This document shows positions 7,087 through 16,411 of a DNA stretch of 64,000 bases, in pieces (positions within the stretch are counted from its first letter, which is position 1; every line of letters starts with the position of its first letter). The stretch is from Arthrobacter crusticola. GTDB taxonomy: Bacteria; Actinomycetota; Actinomycetes; Actinomycetales; Micrococcaceae. The notes under the pieces are model-generated. The model saw only the letters and a list, made by a program, of their open reading frames with translations. It did not search any database and was not told the DNA's origin. The stretch is taken from the NCBI RefSeq assembly GCF_004357995.1, contig NZ_SMTK01000002.1, positions 763,288 through 827,287 of the forward strand. Direction: 5' to 3'. The position numbers and the translations under genes were made by a program.

Positions 7087-8253
7087 GTGGCAGGACGTGG
7101 ATCCTGGGGGCGGCCGGCCGACGGTTCGCCGCCCTCAGGTGAGTCCTCGTTCGGGTCCTCGTCCGGTAGGTCCTCGTTGGGTAAGTCGTCATTTGGGTCT
7201 TCGTCGGGTAAGTCGTCGTTCGGGTCCTCCTCGGGTAAGTCGCCATTTAAGTCTTCGTCGGGTAGGTCGTCATTTGGGTCTTCGTCGGGCAAGTCGTCGT
7301 TCGGGTCTTCGTCGGGTAAGTCCTCGTTCGGGTCCTCCTCGGGTAAGTCCTCGTTCGGGTCCCCGACCGGCGAGCCGTCTTTCGGCGGGCAAGGGGCACG
7401 GCCGCGCCGCCGGCGGAAGGCTGAGCGGGAGGCCGAGGACGCGGCCTTCGGACCCGTCGTCGGCCGCTCCGCCGACCTCCCGCCCGAACCGGACGAACAC
7501 ACACCCGGCTCGTGGGACACCCCTGGTCCCGGGTACGCCGACGGCGCACCCGGTGAAGCCGGCGGGTCCAGAACCGGCAGAGCGGGGCCCGGCAGGGCCA
7601 CCACCGGTGGCCGCGGACGTTCGCGGCGCCCCCGCACCGGAGGAGGCGCGGCCGGGGAGCCGTCATTCGACGACCCCGCGGTTGAACCGCCCTCGTCCGG
7701 GGAGTCCACGCCGGCAGAACCCGCGCCGGGGGAGAGCCGGTCCGGGCATTCTCCCGATGCGTCGGACCCGCTCGCCCTGGCACGCTCGATCGTGCTGCGC
7801 CAGCTCACCATGGGCCCCCGCAGCCGTCACCAGCTGGCCGTGAAGCTCGCCGAGCGGGGCGTGCCCGAGGAATCCGCCACCGCGGTCCTTGACCGCTTCG
7901 AAGAGGTCCAGCTCATCGACGACGCCGAGTTCGCCCGGATGTGGGTCCGCAGCCGCTCCGCCACCCGTTCACTGGCCCGATCCGCGCTGAAACGGGAACT
8001 CGCCGAGAAGGGAGTCGACCCGGCCCTCGCCGAGGACGCCCTCGCCCAGGTTAGTGACGACGACGAGCGCGACGCCGCACGCGAACTGATCCACCGGAAG
8101 ATGCGGCAGGGAGTCGACCTCTCGGACCGCTCCGCGCGGGACAAGGAGGTCCGCAGGCTCGTCTCAATGCTCGCGCGGAAGGGCTACGCACCCGGCCTGG
8201 CCTTCGCCCTGGTCAAGGACGCCCTCGACGGGCAGGACACCGCCTTCGGATAA
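7087..8253 (+). CDS. recX: Regulatory protein RecX with a long repeat-bearing N-terminal extension
   Basis: RecX binds RecA filaments and limits their activity. The conserved three-helix repeats occupy only about residues 226-388 (LARSIVLRQLTMGPRSRHQL, VQLIDDAEFARMWV, RKMRQGVDLSD, ARKGYAPGLAFALVKDAL). The first 225 residues are unusual. Residues about 19-95 are eight or more copies of a nine-residue unit like SSFGSSSGK encoded by 27-nt DNA repeats, then comes a basic patch RPRRRRKAER and a Pro/Gly-rich linker. Normal RecX is about 150-270 aa; this is 388. The GTG at 7087 lies 5 nt after recA with GGAG upstream. The repeat uses TCG, TCA, TTT and GGT codons, unlike its neighbours. A later start near 7700 cannot be excluded. 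Confidence 0.85.
   Translation: MAGRGSWGRPADGSPPSGESSFGSSSGRSSLGKSSFGSSSGKSSFGSSSGKSPFKSSSGRSSFGSSSGKSSFGSSSGKSSFGSSSGKSSFGSPTGEPSFGGQGARPRRRRKAEREAEDAAFGPVVGRSADLPPEPDEHTPGSWDTPGPGYADGAPGEAGGSRTGRAGPGRATTGGRGRSRRPRTGGGAAGEPSFDDPAVEPPSSGESTPAEPAPGESRSGHSPDASDPLALARSIVLRQLTMGPRSRHQLAVKLAERGVPEESATAVLDRFEEVQLIDDAEFARMWVRSRSATRSLARSALKRELAEKGVDPALAEDALAQVSDDDERDAARELIHRKMRQGVDLSDRSARDKEVRRLVSMLARKGYAPGLAFALVKDALDGQDTAFG
7141..7374 (+). repeat. In-frame 27-nt tandem repeat inside recX
   Basis: About eight imperfect copies of a 27-nt unit, one of them shortened to 15 nt. Each full unit encodes Ser-Ser-Phe-Gly-Ser-Ser-Ser-Gly-Lys. All changes keep the frame. Base composition is richer in T than in the surrounding DNA. 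Confidence 0.9.
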
Positions 8254-8339
8254 CGCCGCCAGGGCGTCCTCCTGTGCCCCTCCCGCCGGGTGAACCCTGT
8301 CCGCCGGCGCGGGATTGTGGGCCGGCGGCGGGGCGGTCG

Positions 8340-8345
8340 TACCCT
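8340..8345 (+). promoter_or_regulatory. -10 element of miaB, leaderless type
   Basis: TACCCT ends 6 nt before the GTG at 8352, with no ribosome binding site between. Confidence 0.55.
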
Positions 8346-8351
8346 TAAGCC

Positions 8352-9911
8352 GTGAGTATTACAGTCCCCGCACCCTCCTCCGCTGAACCGTCGGCCACGC
8401 TGGCGCCGGCGGCTCCCGCCGGCACGCAGCGCACCTACGAGGTGCGCACCTTCGGATGCCAGATGAACGTCCACGACTCCGAGCGGATTTCGGGTCTGCT
8501 CGAGGGCGCGGGACTCGCCCCGGCCGCCGGAGGACAGGCCGACGTCGTCGTCTTCAACACCTGCGCCGTCCGGGAGAACGCCGACAACAAGCTCTACGGC
8601 AACCTTGGCATGCTCGCCCCGGTCAAGGAGGCCAACCCGGGCATGCAGATCGCCGTCGGCGGCTGCCTGGCGCAGAAGGACCGCGACACCATCCTGCGCA
8701 AGGCGCCCTGGGTCGACGCCGTCTTCGGCACCCACAACATCGGGGCGCTGCCGGCCCTGCTTGAACGCGCGCGGCACAACGACGAGGCCCAGCTCGAAAT
8801 CCTCGAAGCCTTGGACGTCTTCCCCTCGACCCTGCCCACCAAGCGGGACTCGGTGTACGCCGGGTGGGTCTCCATCTCGGTCGGATGCAACAACACCTGC
8901 ACGTTCTGCATCGTGCCCTCCCTCCGCGGGAAGGAGCGCGACCGCCGGCCAGGGGAGATCCTTGCCGAAATCGAGGCCCTCGTGGCCGACGGCGCCATCG
9001 AGGTGACGCTGCTCGGGCAGAACGTGAATTCCTACGGGGTCGAATTCGGCGACCGGGGCGCCTTCGCGAAACTGCTCCGGGCCTGCGGCAGCATTGAAGG
9101 ACTTGAGCGGGTCCGTTTCACCAGTCCGCACCCGGCCGCATTCACCGACGACGTCATCGACGCCATGGCCGAGACCCCCAACGTCATGCCGCAGCTCCAC
9201 ATGCCGCTGCAGTCCGGCTCCGACCGCATCCTCAAGGCGATGCGCCGCTCGTACCGGTCGGCGAAGTTCCTGGGCATCCTCGACCGCGTGCGTGAGCGGA
9301 TGCCGTCCGCCGCGATCTCCACCGACATCATCGTCGGCTTCCCCGGCGAGACCGAGGAGGACTTCCAGGCCACGCTCGACGTCGTCGAGAAGTCCCGCTT
9401 CGCCACGGCCTTCACCTTCCAGTACTCGCGACGGCCGGGAACCCCCGCAGCGGACCTCCCGGACCAGCTGCCCAAGCACGTGGTGCAGGAACGCTTCGAG
9501 CGCCTCACCGCGCTGCAGGACCGCATCGCCGAAGAGGAAAACGCCCGCCAGGTGGGCCGGTCCGTCGAGGTGATGGTCACGGCGAACCAGGGCCGGAAAG
9601 CCGGGGAGACCCACCGCCTGACCGGACGCGCGCAGGACCAGCGGCTGGTGCACTTCAGCGTCCCGGCCGGCGCCGAGGTGCCGCGGCCCGGCGACCTCGT
9701 CACCGTTCCGGTGACCCACGCCGCACCCTTCCACCTGCTGTCCGATCCCACCGCCGCGGAATACTCGGTGCGGCGCTCCCGTGCCGGGGACGCCTGGGAC
9801 CGCAGCCAGGCCGACTCGTGCGGGGCGCCGGTTCCCGGCGGTCCCGGCGCCGCAGCTGCGGGCGTGTCCCTGGGCATGCCGTCGCTTCCCCCGCGCCGCT
9901 CCACCCCTTGA
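8352..9911 (+). CDS. miaB: tRNA-2-methylthio-N6-dimethylallyladenosine synthase MiaB
   Basis: Radical SAM methylthiotransferase that adds the 2-methylthio group to i6A37 of tRNAs reading UNN codons. The N-terminal cluster-binding domain carries [15 protein letters not shown] and GGCLAQKD. The radical SAM motif CNNTCTFC lies near residue 178, then the catalytic barrel, and a TRAM domain follows (about 400-460). The 519-residue protein ends in a roughly 60-residue low-complexity Gly/Ala/Pro extension not needed for the fold. It starts with GTG 6 nt after TACCCT. Its substrate is made by MiaA, encoded next. Confidence 0.96.
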   Translation: MSITVPAPSSAEPSATLAPAAPAGTQRTYEVRTFGCQMNVHDSERISGLLEGAGLAPAAGGQADVVVFNTCAVRENADNKLYGNLGMLAPVKEANPGMQIAVGGCLAQKDRDTILRKAPWVDAVFGTHNIGALPALLERARHNDEAQLEILEALDVFPSTLPTKRDSVYAGWVSISVGCNNTCTFCIVPSLRGKERDRRPGEILAEIEALVADGAIEVTLLGQNVNSYGVEFGDRGAFAKLLRACGSIEGLERVRFTSPHPAAFTDDVIDAMAETPNVMPQLHMPLQSGSDRILKAMRRSYRSAKFLGILDRVRERMPSAAISTDIIVGFPGETEEDFQATLDVVEKSRFATAFTFQYSRRPGTPAADLPDQLPKHVVQERFERLTALQDRIAEEENARQVGRSVEVMVTANQGRKAGETHRLTGRAQDQRLVHFSVPAGAEVPRPGDLVTVPVTHAAPFHLLSDPTAAEYSVRRSRAGDAWDRSQADSCGAPVPGGPGAAAAGVSLGMPSLPPRRSTP

Positions 9912-10015
9912 TGCCGCCCGTCGGGCGCACGGGACCCGTCAGCGGAGCCGCTACAGGCGGAACGGGTCCGGGCGAGCAGGATCCCGGGCCGGAAGCGGCC
10001 ACGGGCGGGCCCGCG

Positions 10016-10933
10016 GTGAGCGTCCAGCCGCCCATTGTTGCGGTCGTCGGTCCCACCGGCACGGGCAAGTCCGACCTCGCCATCGCCCTCGCCCTCGAAC
10101 TCGGTGGTGAGGTCATCAACGCCGACGCGCTCCAGTTCTACCGCGGGATGGACATCGGGACGGCCAAGATCCCGCCCGAAGAGCGGCGCGGCGTTCCGCA
10201 CCACCTGCTCGACATCCTCGACATCCGCGAGGAGGCGAGCGTCGCCGCCTACCAGGCCGAGGCCCGGCAGGCCATCGATGCCGTCCGGGCCCGCGGCAGG
10301 GTCCCCGTGCTCGTCGGCGGGTCGGGGCTCTATGTCCGTGCCGTCCTCGACCGGCTCGAGTTTCCCGGCACCGATCCGGCCCTCCGGGAACGCCTCGAGG
10401 CCGAACTCGCTGCCGGAGGGTCGGCCGCCCTCCGCGTCCGGCTCGCCGCGGTGGATCCGGTGTCGGCGGCCCGGATTGCCGATGACAGACGGCTGGTCCG
10501 GGCACTCGAAGTGGCCGAGCTCACCGGGCGCCCGTTCAGCTCCTTCATGCCCGACCGGCAGTACTACGCGCCGGCGGTCCAGATCGGTCTTGCCGTCAAC
10601 CCGGATGAGCTCCAGACGCGGCTCGCGGAGCGGGTGCACACGATGGTCCGCAGCGGCCTGCTCGAGGAGGTCCGGTCCCTCGACGCCCGCGGCCTCCGCG
10701 ACGGCCGCACCGCCTCGCGCGCCCTGGGCTACTCCCAGTTCCTTTCGGTCCTCGACGGCACCCTCAGTGAGTCCGCGGCCATCGAGGACACCGTCACCGC
10801 GACCCGGCAGTTCGCCAAGCGCCAGCGCACCTGGTTCCGCGGCGACCCGCGGGTGCAGTGGCTGCCCTGGCGGGCCCCGGACCTGATCGACCGCGCACTC
10901 CTCCTCGCCCGCGGCTCCGGGCCCCTATCCTAG
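10016..10933 (+). CDS. miaA: tRNA dimethylallyltransferase MiaA
   Basis: Transfers the dimethylallyl group from DMAPP to A37 of tRNA, giving MiaB its substrate. P-loop [11 protein letters not shown] lies near the N-terminus, followed by [19 protein letters not shown] (substrate-recognition Asp) and [15 protein letters not shown]; the C-terminal part has RALGYSQF and the [12 protein letters not shown] helix. From the GTG at 10016 the protein is 305 aa, the family norm. An ATG at 9911 overlaps the miaB stop and would prepend 35 Gly/Pro-rich residues of weaker coding character. I prefer 10016, though the overlap argues for 9911. Confidence 0.9.
   Translation: MSVQPPIVAVVGPTGTGKSDLAIALALELGGEVINADALQFYRGMDIGTAKIPPEERRGVPHHLLDILDIREEASVAAYQAEARQAIDAVRARGRVPVLVGGSGLYVRAVLDRLEFPGTDPALRERLEAELAAGGSAALRVRLAAVDPVSAARIADDRRLVRALEVAELTGRPFSSFMPDRQYYAPAVQIGLAVNPDELQTRLAERVHTMVRSGLLEEVRSLDARGLRDGRTASRALGYSQFLSVLDGTLSESAAIEDTVTATRQFAKRQRTWFRGDPRVQWLPWRAPDLIDRALLLARGSGPLS
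10926..10931 (+). promoter_or_regulatory. -10 element of dapF, leaderless type
   Basis: TATCCT ends 6 nt before the dapF GTG at 10938, inside the end of miaA. Confidence 0.6.
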
Positions 10934-10937
10934 AAGG

Positions 10938-11885
10938 GTGAGCACAGCACCCGCCCGGCAGGTCCCGACCGTATCGCCCCTCACCGGCGTGCCCTTCACC
11001 AAGGGCCATGGCACGGGCAACGACTTTCTCCTCCTCCTCGACCCCGAGGCGGCGCTCGACCTTCGCGCCGACGCCGTCGCCGCCGCGTGCGACCGCCATC
11101 TCGGCGTCGGCGCCGACGGACTGATCCGCGCTGTGCGCTCGGAGCACCTCCCCGAGGGGCGTGAGCTGCTCGCCGGACACCCGGAGGCCGAGTGGTTCAT
11201 GGACTACCGCAACGCCGACGGATCCGTCTCCGAGATGTGCGGCAACGGCGTTCGGGTCTTCGTGCACTACCTGATCAGCCGGGGCGTGCTCGCCCTCGCC
11301 GAGGGAACCTCGGTGTCAGTGGCCACCCGCGCCGGCGTGAAGGTGGTCTCACGGTCGGCCGACGGGTACTCGGTGGACATGGGCCCCTGGGAGTTCATCC
11401 ATCCGGAGGACGCCGCCGCCCGGGCGACGGACTCGACGGTGGAGGCGGCGGGCCTCGGCGTGCCGCGCCCGGGCCTCTCGGTGAGCATGGGCAACCCGCA
11501 CACCGTCGTCGCGCTTGCGGGGCTCGACGAGCTCGCCGCGCCCCCGCTGGCCGAGGCCCCGGTGGTCATGCCCGTGCCGCCGTACGGAACCAATGTCGAA
11601 TTCGTCGTCCCGGCCGAGCCCCTCGTGGAGGGCGGCGTCGGCAGGCTCACCATGCGGGTCCACGAGCGCGGGGTGGGAGAGACCTGGTCCTGCGGCACCG
11701 GGGCGTGCGCCGCGGCCGTCGCCACCCGCTACTGGGCCGGCCCGGAGTCTCCCTCGCGCTGGGCGGTCCAGGTGCCCGGGGGCGTGCTTGGCGTTGTCTT
11801 CCGCACCGGCGCGGACGGGCGTGAGCACGTCGACCTCAGCGGGCCGGCGGTGCTCGTCGCTGAAGGGACCCTGCTCGGGGCCTGA
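10938..11885 (+). CDS. dapF: Diaminopimelate epimerase
   Basis: Interconverts LL- and meso-diaminopimelate for lysine and peptidoglycan synthesis, using two catalytic cysteines and no cofactor. Both are visible: the first in NADGSVSEMCGNGVRVF, the second in GETWSCGTGACAAAVA. The N-terminal GHGTGNDFLLL segment and SMGNPHTVV are also characteristic. Length (315 aa) is slightly above average. The GTG at 10938 is 4 nt after miaA but has its own -10-like hexamer, so it is likely transcribed independently as a leaderless message. It converges on the methyltransferase gene downstream. Confidence 0.95.
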   Translation: MSTAPARQVPTVSPLTGVPFTKGHGTGNDFLLLLDPEAALDLRADAVAAACDRHLGVGADGLIRAVRSEHLPEGRELLAGHPEAEWFMDYRNADGSVSEMCGNGVRVFVHYLISRGVLALAEGTSVSVATRAGVKVVSRSADGYSVDMGPWEFIHPEDAAARATDSTVEAAGLGVPRPGLSVSMGNPHTVVALAGLDELAAPPLAEAPVVMPVPPYGTNVEFVVPAEPLVEGGVGRLTMRVHERGVGETWSCGTGACAAAVATRYWAGPESPSRWAVQVPGGVLGVVFRTGADGREHVDLSGPAVLVAEGTLLGA

Positions 11886-11892
11886 ACAGAAT

Positions 11893-11911
11893 CCCGGTCC
11901 GGCGGACCGGG
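11893..11911. terminator. Hairpin between convergent dapF and the RsmC-like gene
   Basis: Perfect 8-bp stem CCCGGTCC/GGACCGGG with a 3-nt loop, 8 nt after the dapF stop. There is no T-run, so it is at most a GC-rich terminator usable from either side. Confidence 0.5.
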
Positions 11912-11985
11912 CCGGCGGTCTGCGGAACGCCCGCGCCGGTCGGGGCGGGCCCGTCGGGCGCCACGGCGCTGCCGGGCGCGCGCCG

Positions 11986-12597
11986 TCAGTCCGCCGGGCG
12001 GGTGATGTGGAGAATCCGGAAGGACTTCGCGCTGTCAGCGCGGCGCACGGTGAAGCCGGGGGGAAGGGAAGCGGTGAGCCAGCGCTGAAGTGAATCGGCG
12101 CCGAGGTTCTTCTGCACCACCAGCCAGGCCTCCCCACCCGGGGCGAGCCGCGGCAGCCAGCGCAGCAGCAGGGCGTGAAGCTCCGCCTTGCCGATCCGGA
12201 TCGGAGGATTCGACCAGATGGTGTCGAACTCCAGCGAGGGGTCGACGTCGTCCGGCGTCCCGGCAGAGACATTCGCCAGGCCGAGGCGGGCCGCGTTGTC
12301 CCGGGTCAGGGCGATGCACCGCTCATTGACGTCCACGGCGTACACCTGGGCGGCCGGGGCCTTCAGCGCAAGGGTCAGGGCCAGCGGACCCCACCCGCTG
12401 CCCACGTCGAGCAGGCGGGTGCCTCGCGGCTCGGGAACGGAGCCGAGCAGGATCGCCGTGCCCTTGTCGATTCCATCGGGGCTGAACAGGCCCGACGACG
12501 TCACGAGGTCGCGCTGCTCCCCGTCGAGGACAACCGACAGCGGCCGCCGGACGCCCGGGCCTGCGGGCTGGGAGCTGAAGTAGTGCTGGGATTCCAT
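11986..12597 (-). CDS. Class I SAM-dependent methyltransferase, RsmC-like (16S rRNA guanine-N2 family)
   Basis: 203-residue single-domain methyltransferase. Motif I LLDVGSGWGPLALTLALK, the acidic residue in VYAVDVNERCIALT, and the N-P-P motif in IWSNPPIRIGKAELH mark the RsmC/RsmD guanine-N2 group. It corresponds to the catalytic half of E. coli RsmC (m2G1207 of 16S rRNA) without the N-terminal pseudo-domain. The exact nucleotide modified is not provable from sequence. The ATG at 12597 is preceded by TAGGCT 8 nt upstream and no ribosome site; an upstream in-frame TTG at 12606 is less likely. It is divergent from hflX. Confidence 0.85.
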   Translation of the reverse strand: MESQHYFSSQPAGPGVRRPLSVVLDGEQRDLVTSSGLFSPDGIDKGTAILLGSVPEPRGTRLLDVGSGWGPLALTLALKAPAAQVYAVDVNERCIALTRDNAARLGLANVSAGTPDDVDPSLEFDTIWSNPPIRIGKAELHALLLRWLPRLAPGGEAWLVVQKNLGADSLQRWLTASLPPGFTVRRADSAKSFRILHITRPAD

Positions 12598-12768
12598 AAC
12601 CGTCAAGCCTAGTGCCCCGCCGGGCGGCCACCGGGCGTGGACCCCCGGTGGCCGGTGCGCCAGGAGGGCCGGCCGGGCGGGCGCAAGCCCTGTTGCGCGG
12701 AGAGTGAATTCGCTGTGCTGGTGGTTTTCGTGCTACTAGCATTGAAGGACGCAATGACAAAGGAGAAC

Positions 12769-14358
12769 ATGACCACGAACCACGAAGGATCGACCGGAGC
12801 CGAGATGGGACCCGCGGAGATCCAGGCTGTCATCGACCGGATTCTCGCCCACGACGAGGCGGTCGAGTCCAAATCGGCGGCAGCCAAGCCCCCGGCCGGC
12901 GATGGATCGACCGGCGGTGCCCCGGCGACATGGCGCTCACGCGCCCAGGCACTTTCCGCTTCCGCACAGGAGCACTCGGAATTCGACGGTGACCAGGAGG
13001 ACCTCGCCGAGCGGCACGCGCTGCGCCGCGTCGCGGGCCTCTCGACCGAGCTTGAGGACGTCACCGAGGTCGAGTACCGGCAGCTGCGCCTTGAGCGCGT
13101 CGTCCTCGCCGGCCTGTGGAGCGACGGCACGGCGCAGGACGCCGAGAACTCGCTCCAGGAGCTCGCCGCCCTCGCTGAGACAGCCGGCTCGGAGGTACTC
13201 GATGGAATGGTCCAGCGGCGCCTGAAGCCGGACCCGGCCACCTTCCTCGGCTCCGGCAAGGCCCAGGAACTCAAGGACGTGGTGGCGGCCGTCGGCGCCG
13301 ACACCGTCATCGTCGACAGTGAGCTTTCCCCCTCCCAGCGCAGGGGCCTCGAGGACATTGTGAAGGTCAAGGTCATCGACCGGACCGCCCTGATCCTCGA
13401 CATTTTCGCCCAGCACGCCCAGTCCCGCGAGGGCAAGGCCCAGGTTGAACTTGCCCAGCTCGAATACCTCCTGCCGCGGCTTCGCGGCTGGGGCGAATCG
13501 ATGTCACGGCAGGCCGGTGGCCAGGTCGGCAGCGCCGGTGCAGGAATGGGCTCCCGCGGTCCGGGTGAGACGAAGATCGAACTCGACCGCCGGAAGATCC
13601 GCACCCGCATGGCGAAGCTCCGCCGCGAGATCGCCGGCATGAAGCCGGCCCGGGAGACCAAGCGCTCGAACCGGCGCCGCAACCAGGTGCCGTCGGTGGC
13701 CATTGCCGGCTACACCAATGCCGGGAAGTCATCGCTGCTGAACCGGCTCACCGACGCAGGGGTGCTGGTGGAGAACGCCCTGTTCGCGACCCTCGACCCG
13801 ACGGTGCGCCGGGCCGAGACAACCGACGGCCTCGGATACACCCTCGTGGACACCGTCGGCTTCGTCCGGTCCCTGCCCACCCAGCTCGTCGAGGCCTTCC
13901 GGTCAACCCTCGAGGAAGTGGCGGACGCCGACCTGATCCTCCACGTCGTCGACGCCTCCCACCCCGACCCCGAAGGGCAGATCGCCGCCGTGCGCACGGT
14001 CCTCGCGGAGGTCGACGCACGGAACATCCCCGAGATCATCGTGCTCAACAAGGCCGACGCCGCCGACCCGTTCGTCCTGGAACGGCTCCGCCAGCGGGAG
14101 CCGCGCCACGTCGTCGTCTCGGCCCGCACCGGCCAGGGCATCGACGAACTGCGCATGCAGATCAGCACCTCCATCCCGAGGCCCGGGGTGCGGATGTCCC
14201 TGCTGGTTCCCTACGACCACGGGGAGATCATCAGCCGGCTCCACGAGGAGGACGCGGAGATCCTCTCCCTCGATCACGCCGAGGAGGGAACCCTGCTCGA
14301 GGTGATGGTGAGGGAGGGCCTCGCCGCGGAGCTCGAGCCGTACCTGAGGCATGAGTAA
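12769..14358 (+). CDS. hflX: GTPase HflX
   Basis: Ribosome-associated GTPase that splits stalled or heat-damaged 70S ribosomes. The 529-residue protein has the HflX N-terminal domain (KAQELKDVVAAVGADTVIVD, then ELSPSQRRGLED) and the glycine-rich linker with GSRGPGETKIELDRR. The G domain has G1 GYTNAGKSS near residue 314, G3 DTVGFVRSLP and G4 NKAD. The ATG at 12769 follows AAGGAG by only 3 nt. An in-frame ATG at 12754, preceded by GAAGGA, would add five residues and is a fair alternative. The stop overlaps the dinG start by 8 nt. Confidence 0.94.
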   Translation: MTTNHEGSTGAEMGPAEIQAVIDRILAHDEAVESKSAAAKPPAGDGSTGGAPATWRSRAQALSASAQEHSEFDGDQEDLAERHALRRVAGLSTELEDVTEVEYRQLRLERVVLAGLWSDGTAQDAENSLQELAALAETAGSEVLDGMVQRRLKPDPATFLGSGKAQELKDVVAAVGADTVIVDSELSPSQRRGLEDIVKVKVIDRTALILDIFAQHAQSREGKAQVELAQLEYLLPRLRGWGESMSRQAGGQVGSAGAGMGSRGPGETKIELDRRKIRTRMAKLRREIAGMKPARETKRSNRRRNQVPSVAIAGYTNAGKSSLLNRLTDAGVLVENALFATLDPTVRRAETTDGLGYTLVDTVGFVRSLPTQLVEAFRSTLEEVADADLILHVVDASHPDPEGQIAAVRTVLAEVDARNIPEIIVLNKADAADPFVLERLRQREPRHVVVSARTGQGIDELRMQISTSIPRPGVRMSLLVPYDHGEIISRLHEEDAEILSLDHAEEGTLLEVMVREGLAAELEPYLRHE

Positions 14359-16381
14359 AGGGCAGGAGCCCGACGCGCTGAACCTGCTGGACGCCGCCGT
14401 TGCGGCAATGGGCGGTGAAAGCCGCGCCGGTCAGCATGAGATGACGCGCCGGGTGAGCGAGGCCATCGACACCGGGGAGCACCTTCTCGTCCAGGCCGGT
14501 ACCGGAACGGGAAAGTCTCTGGCCTACCTGCTGCCGCTGATCGCGCACGCCATGGAGAGCGAGAAGCCCTCGATCGTGTCGACGGCGACCCTGGCCCTGC
14601 AGGCGCAGATCGTGGGCCGGGACCTTCCCCGGCTGCTGACGGCCGTTCAGCCGCACCTTCCCCGGCCCGTCGACGTCGCCCTCCTCAAGGGGCGGTCGAA
14701 CTATGTGTGCCTGCACAAGACCGCGGGCGGATTCCCGGAGGAGGACGCCCCCGACGCCCTGTTCAGCCTCGGCGAGGACGCCGTCCAGCACCCCGGCGCG
14801 CCACCGGCCGCGCCGGGCAGCGCGCTCGGGCGCGAGGTGGTGCGCCTGCGCGAATGGGCCGAGGACACCGAGACTGGTGACCGCGACGAACTGCTGCCGG
14901 GGGTCAGCGACCGGGCCTGGCGCCAGGTGTCGGTCAGCAGCCTCGAGTGCCTCGGCGCCCAGCGGTGCCCGGTGGCCAAGGAGTGCTTCAGCGAACGTGC
15001 CCGGGAGGCCGCCGCGACCGCCGACATCGTGATCACGAACCACGCGATGCTCGCCATCAGCGCCTTCGAGGGCCTGGCCGTGCTCCCGGACTACGACGTC
15101 GTCGTCATCGACGAGGCCCACGAACTCCATGACCGGGTCACCGGGGCCGTGTCGGGGCAGCTATCGGCGGCAATGGTTTCCGCCGCCGCGACCGCTGTGC
15201 GCCGGCACGCCTCGCTGCGCACCGACGCACTCGACTCCGCGGGCAAGGCACTCGAGGAGGCCTGCGCGCTCCTGCCGTCGGGGCTGATGCCCGGGCGGCT
15301 TCCCGAGGAGCTCGAATCCGCCCTTGAACAGGTCCGCGACGCCTCGCGTGCGGCCCTCTCGGACACCAAGACCGATGGCAAGGCCGACGGCCCGGGGGAC
15401 GCCGACGGCGGCCGGCAGCAGGCGCGCGGGCGGCTCGGGCTGGTCTTCGAGGTGGCCGAGCGGCTCCTCGCCGCCGGTGAGGCCAGCGAGGTGGTCTGGA
15501 CCTCCCGGCCCAGCACCTTCACCCCGGGTGCCGGCTACTCAATGGCCGACGAGAGCGCTCCGGCCATCCTGAACGTGGCACCGCTGTCCGTTGCCGGGCG
15601 GCTCCGCGAGGGATTGTTCGAAGACCACACGGTCGTCCTGACCTCGGCGACCCTCGCGATCGGGGCCGAATTCGGCCCCGTCGCCGGATCGCTCGGGCTG
15701 ACCGGGGCGGGCGCACCGTCCTGGACCGGGGTCGACGTCGGAAGTCCCTTCGACTACCCGCGCCAGGGGGTGCTGTATGTGGCCAAGGACCTCCCCAAAC
15801 CGGAACGGGGAACCTCCGAGGCCCAACTGGCCGAGCTCGCCGCACTCCTGAAGGCCTCCCGCGGCGGCGCCCTCGGACTGTTCTCCTCCCGCCGGGCGGC
15901 GGAGGAGGCAGCCGAGGCGCTGCGGCCGCTCGTCGACTTCGAGATCCTGTGCCAGGGCGAGGCGTCGCTTCCCTCGCTCGTGCAGCAGTTCGCCGAGGAT
16001 CCGGACACCTGCCTGTTCGGGACGATGTCCCTGTGGCAGGGAGTCGATGTGCCCGGGCAGTCCTGCCGGCTCGTGGTGATCGACCGGATCCCCTTTCCCC
16101 GCCCGGACGATCCGCTGATGACCGCCCGGACCCGGGCGGTGGCCCGCGCCGGCGGCAACGGGTTCATGAGTGTCTCAGCCACGCACGCCGCAGTGCGGCT
16201 GGCCCAGGGGGCGGGGCGCCTGATCCGGGCCTCCGGCGACCGCGGAGTCGTCGCGGTCCTCGACTCGCGTCTGGCCACTGCGCGCTATGGGTCGTTCCTG
16301 CGGGCCGCCCTGCCGCCGTTCTGGCATACGACCGATCGAACGACGGTGCTGGGCATCCTCGAGCGGGTCGCCGCCGGGTAG
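14351..16381 (+). CDS. dinG: ATP-dependent DNA helicase, DinG/XPD-like superfamily 2
   Basis: 676-residue iron-sulfur helicase that unwinds D-loops, R-loops and forked DNA 5' to 3'. Walker A GTGTGKSLAYLLP lies near residue 50. The four cluster cysteines are recognisable in YVCLHK and in LECLGAQRCPVAKECF. The DEAH box is VVIDEAHELHDR. Late motifs are FGTMSLWQGVDVPG, VIDRIPFPRPDDPL and the arginine motif QGAGRLIRASGDRG. There is no N-terminal exonuclease domain. The start ATG overlaps the hflX stop by 8 nt, so the two are probably co-translated. It is convergent with the cyclase gene. Confidence 0.93.
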   Translation: MSKGQEPDALNLLDAAVAAMGGESRAGQHEMTRRVSEAIDTGEHLLVQAGTGTGKSLAYLLPLIAHAMESEKPSIVSTATLALQAQIVGRDLPRLLTAVQPHLPRPVDVALLKGRSNYVCLHKTAGGFPEEDAPDALFSLGEDAVQHPGAPPAAPGSALGREVVRLREWAEDTETGDRDELLPGVSDRAWRQVSVSSLECLGAQRCPVAKECFSERAREAAATADIVITNHAMLAISAFEGLAVLPDYDVVVIDEAHELHDRVTGAVSGQLSAAMVSAAATAVRRHASLRTDALDSAGKALEEACALLPSGLMPGRLPEELESALEQVRDASRAALSDTKTDGKADGPGDADGGRQQARGRLGLVFEVAERLLAAGEASEVVWTSRPSTFTPGAGYSMADESAPAILNVAPLSVAGRLREGLFEDHTVVLTSATLAIGAEFGPVAGSLGLTGAGAPSWTGVDVGSPFDYPRQGVLYVAKDLPKPERGTSEAQLAELAALLKASRGGALGLFSSRRAAEEAAEALRPLVDFEILCQGEASLPSLVQQFAEDPDTCLFGTMSLWQGVDVPGQSCRLVVIDRIPFPRPDDPLMTARTRAVARAGGNGFMSVSATHAAVRLAQGAGRLIRASGDRGVVAVLDSRLATARYGSFLRAALPPFWHTTDRTTVLGILERVAAG

Positions 16382-16411
16382 GAGCCGGGGGAGCAGCCGG
16401 CTGGCAGCGGG

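Noticed and set aside
7008..7811. Minus-strand acidic repeat protein (PNEDLPDEDP-like) opposite recX
   Set aside because: It is the complement of the recX repeat. The plus frame continues without break into a conserved RecX domain, so that strand is the coding one, though this should be proven by proteomics.
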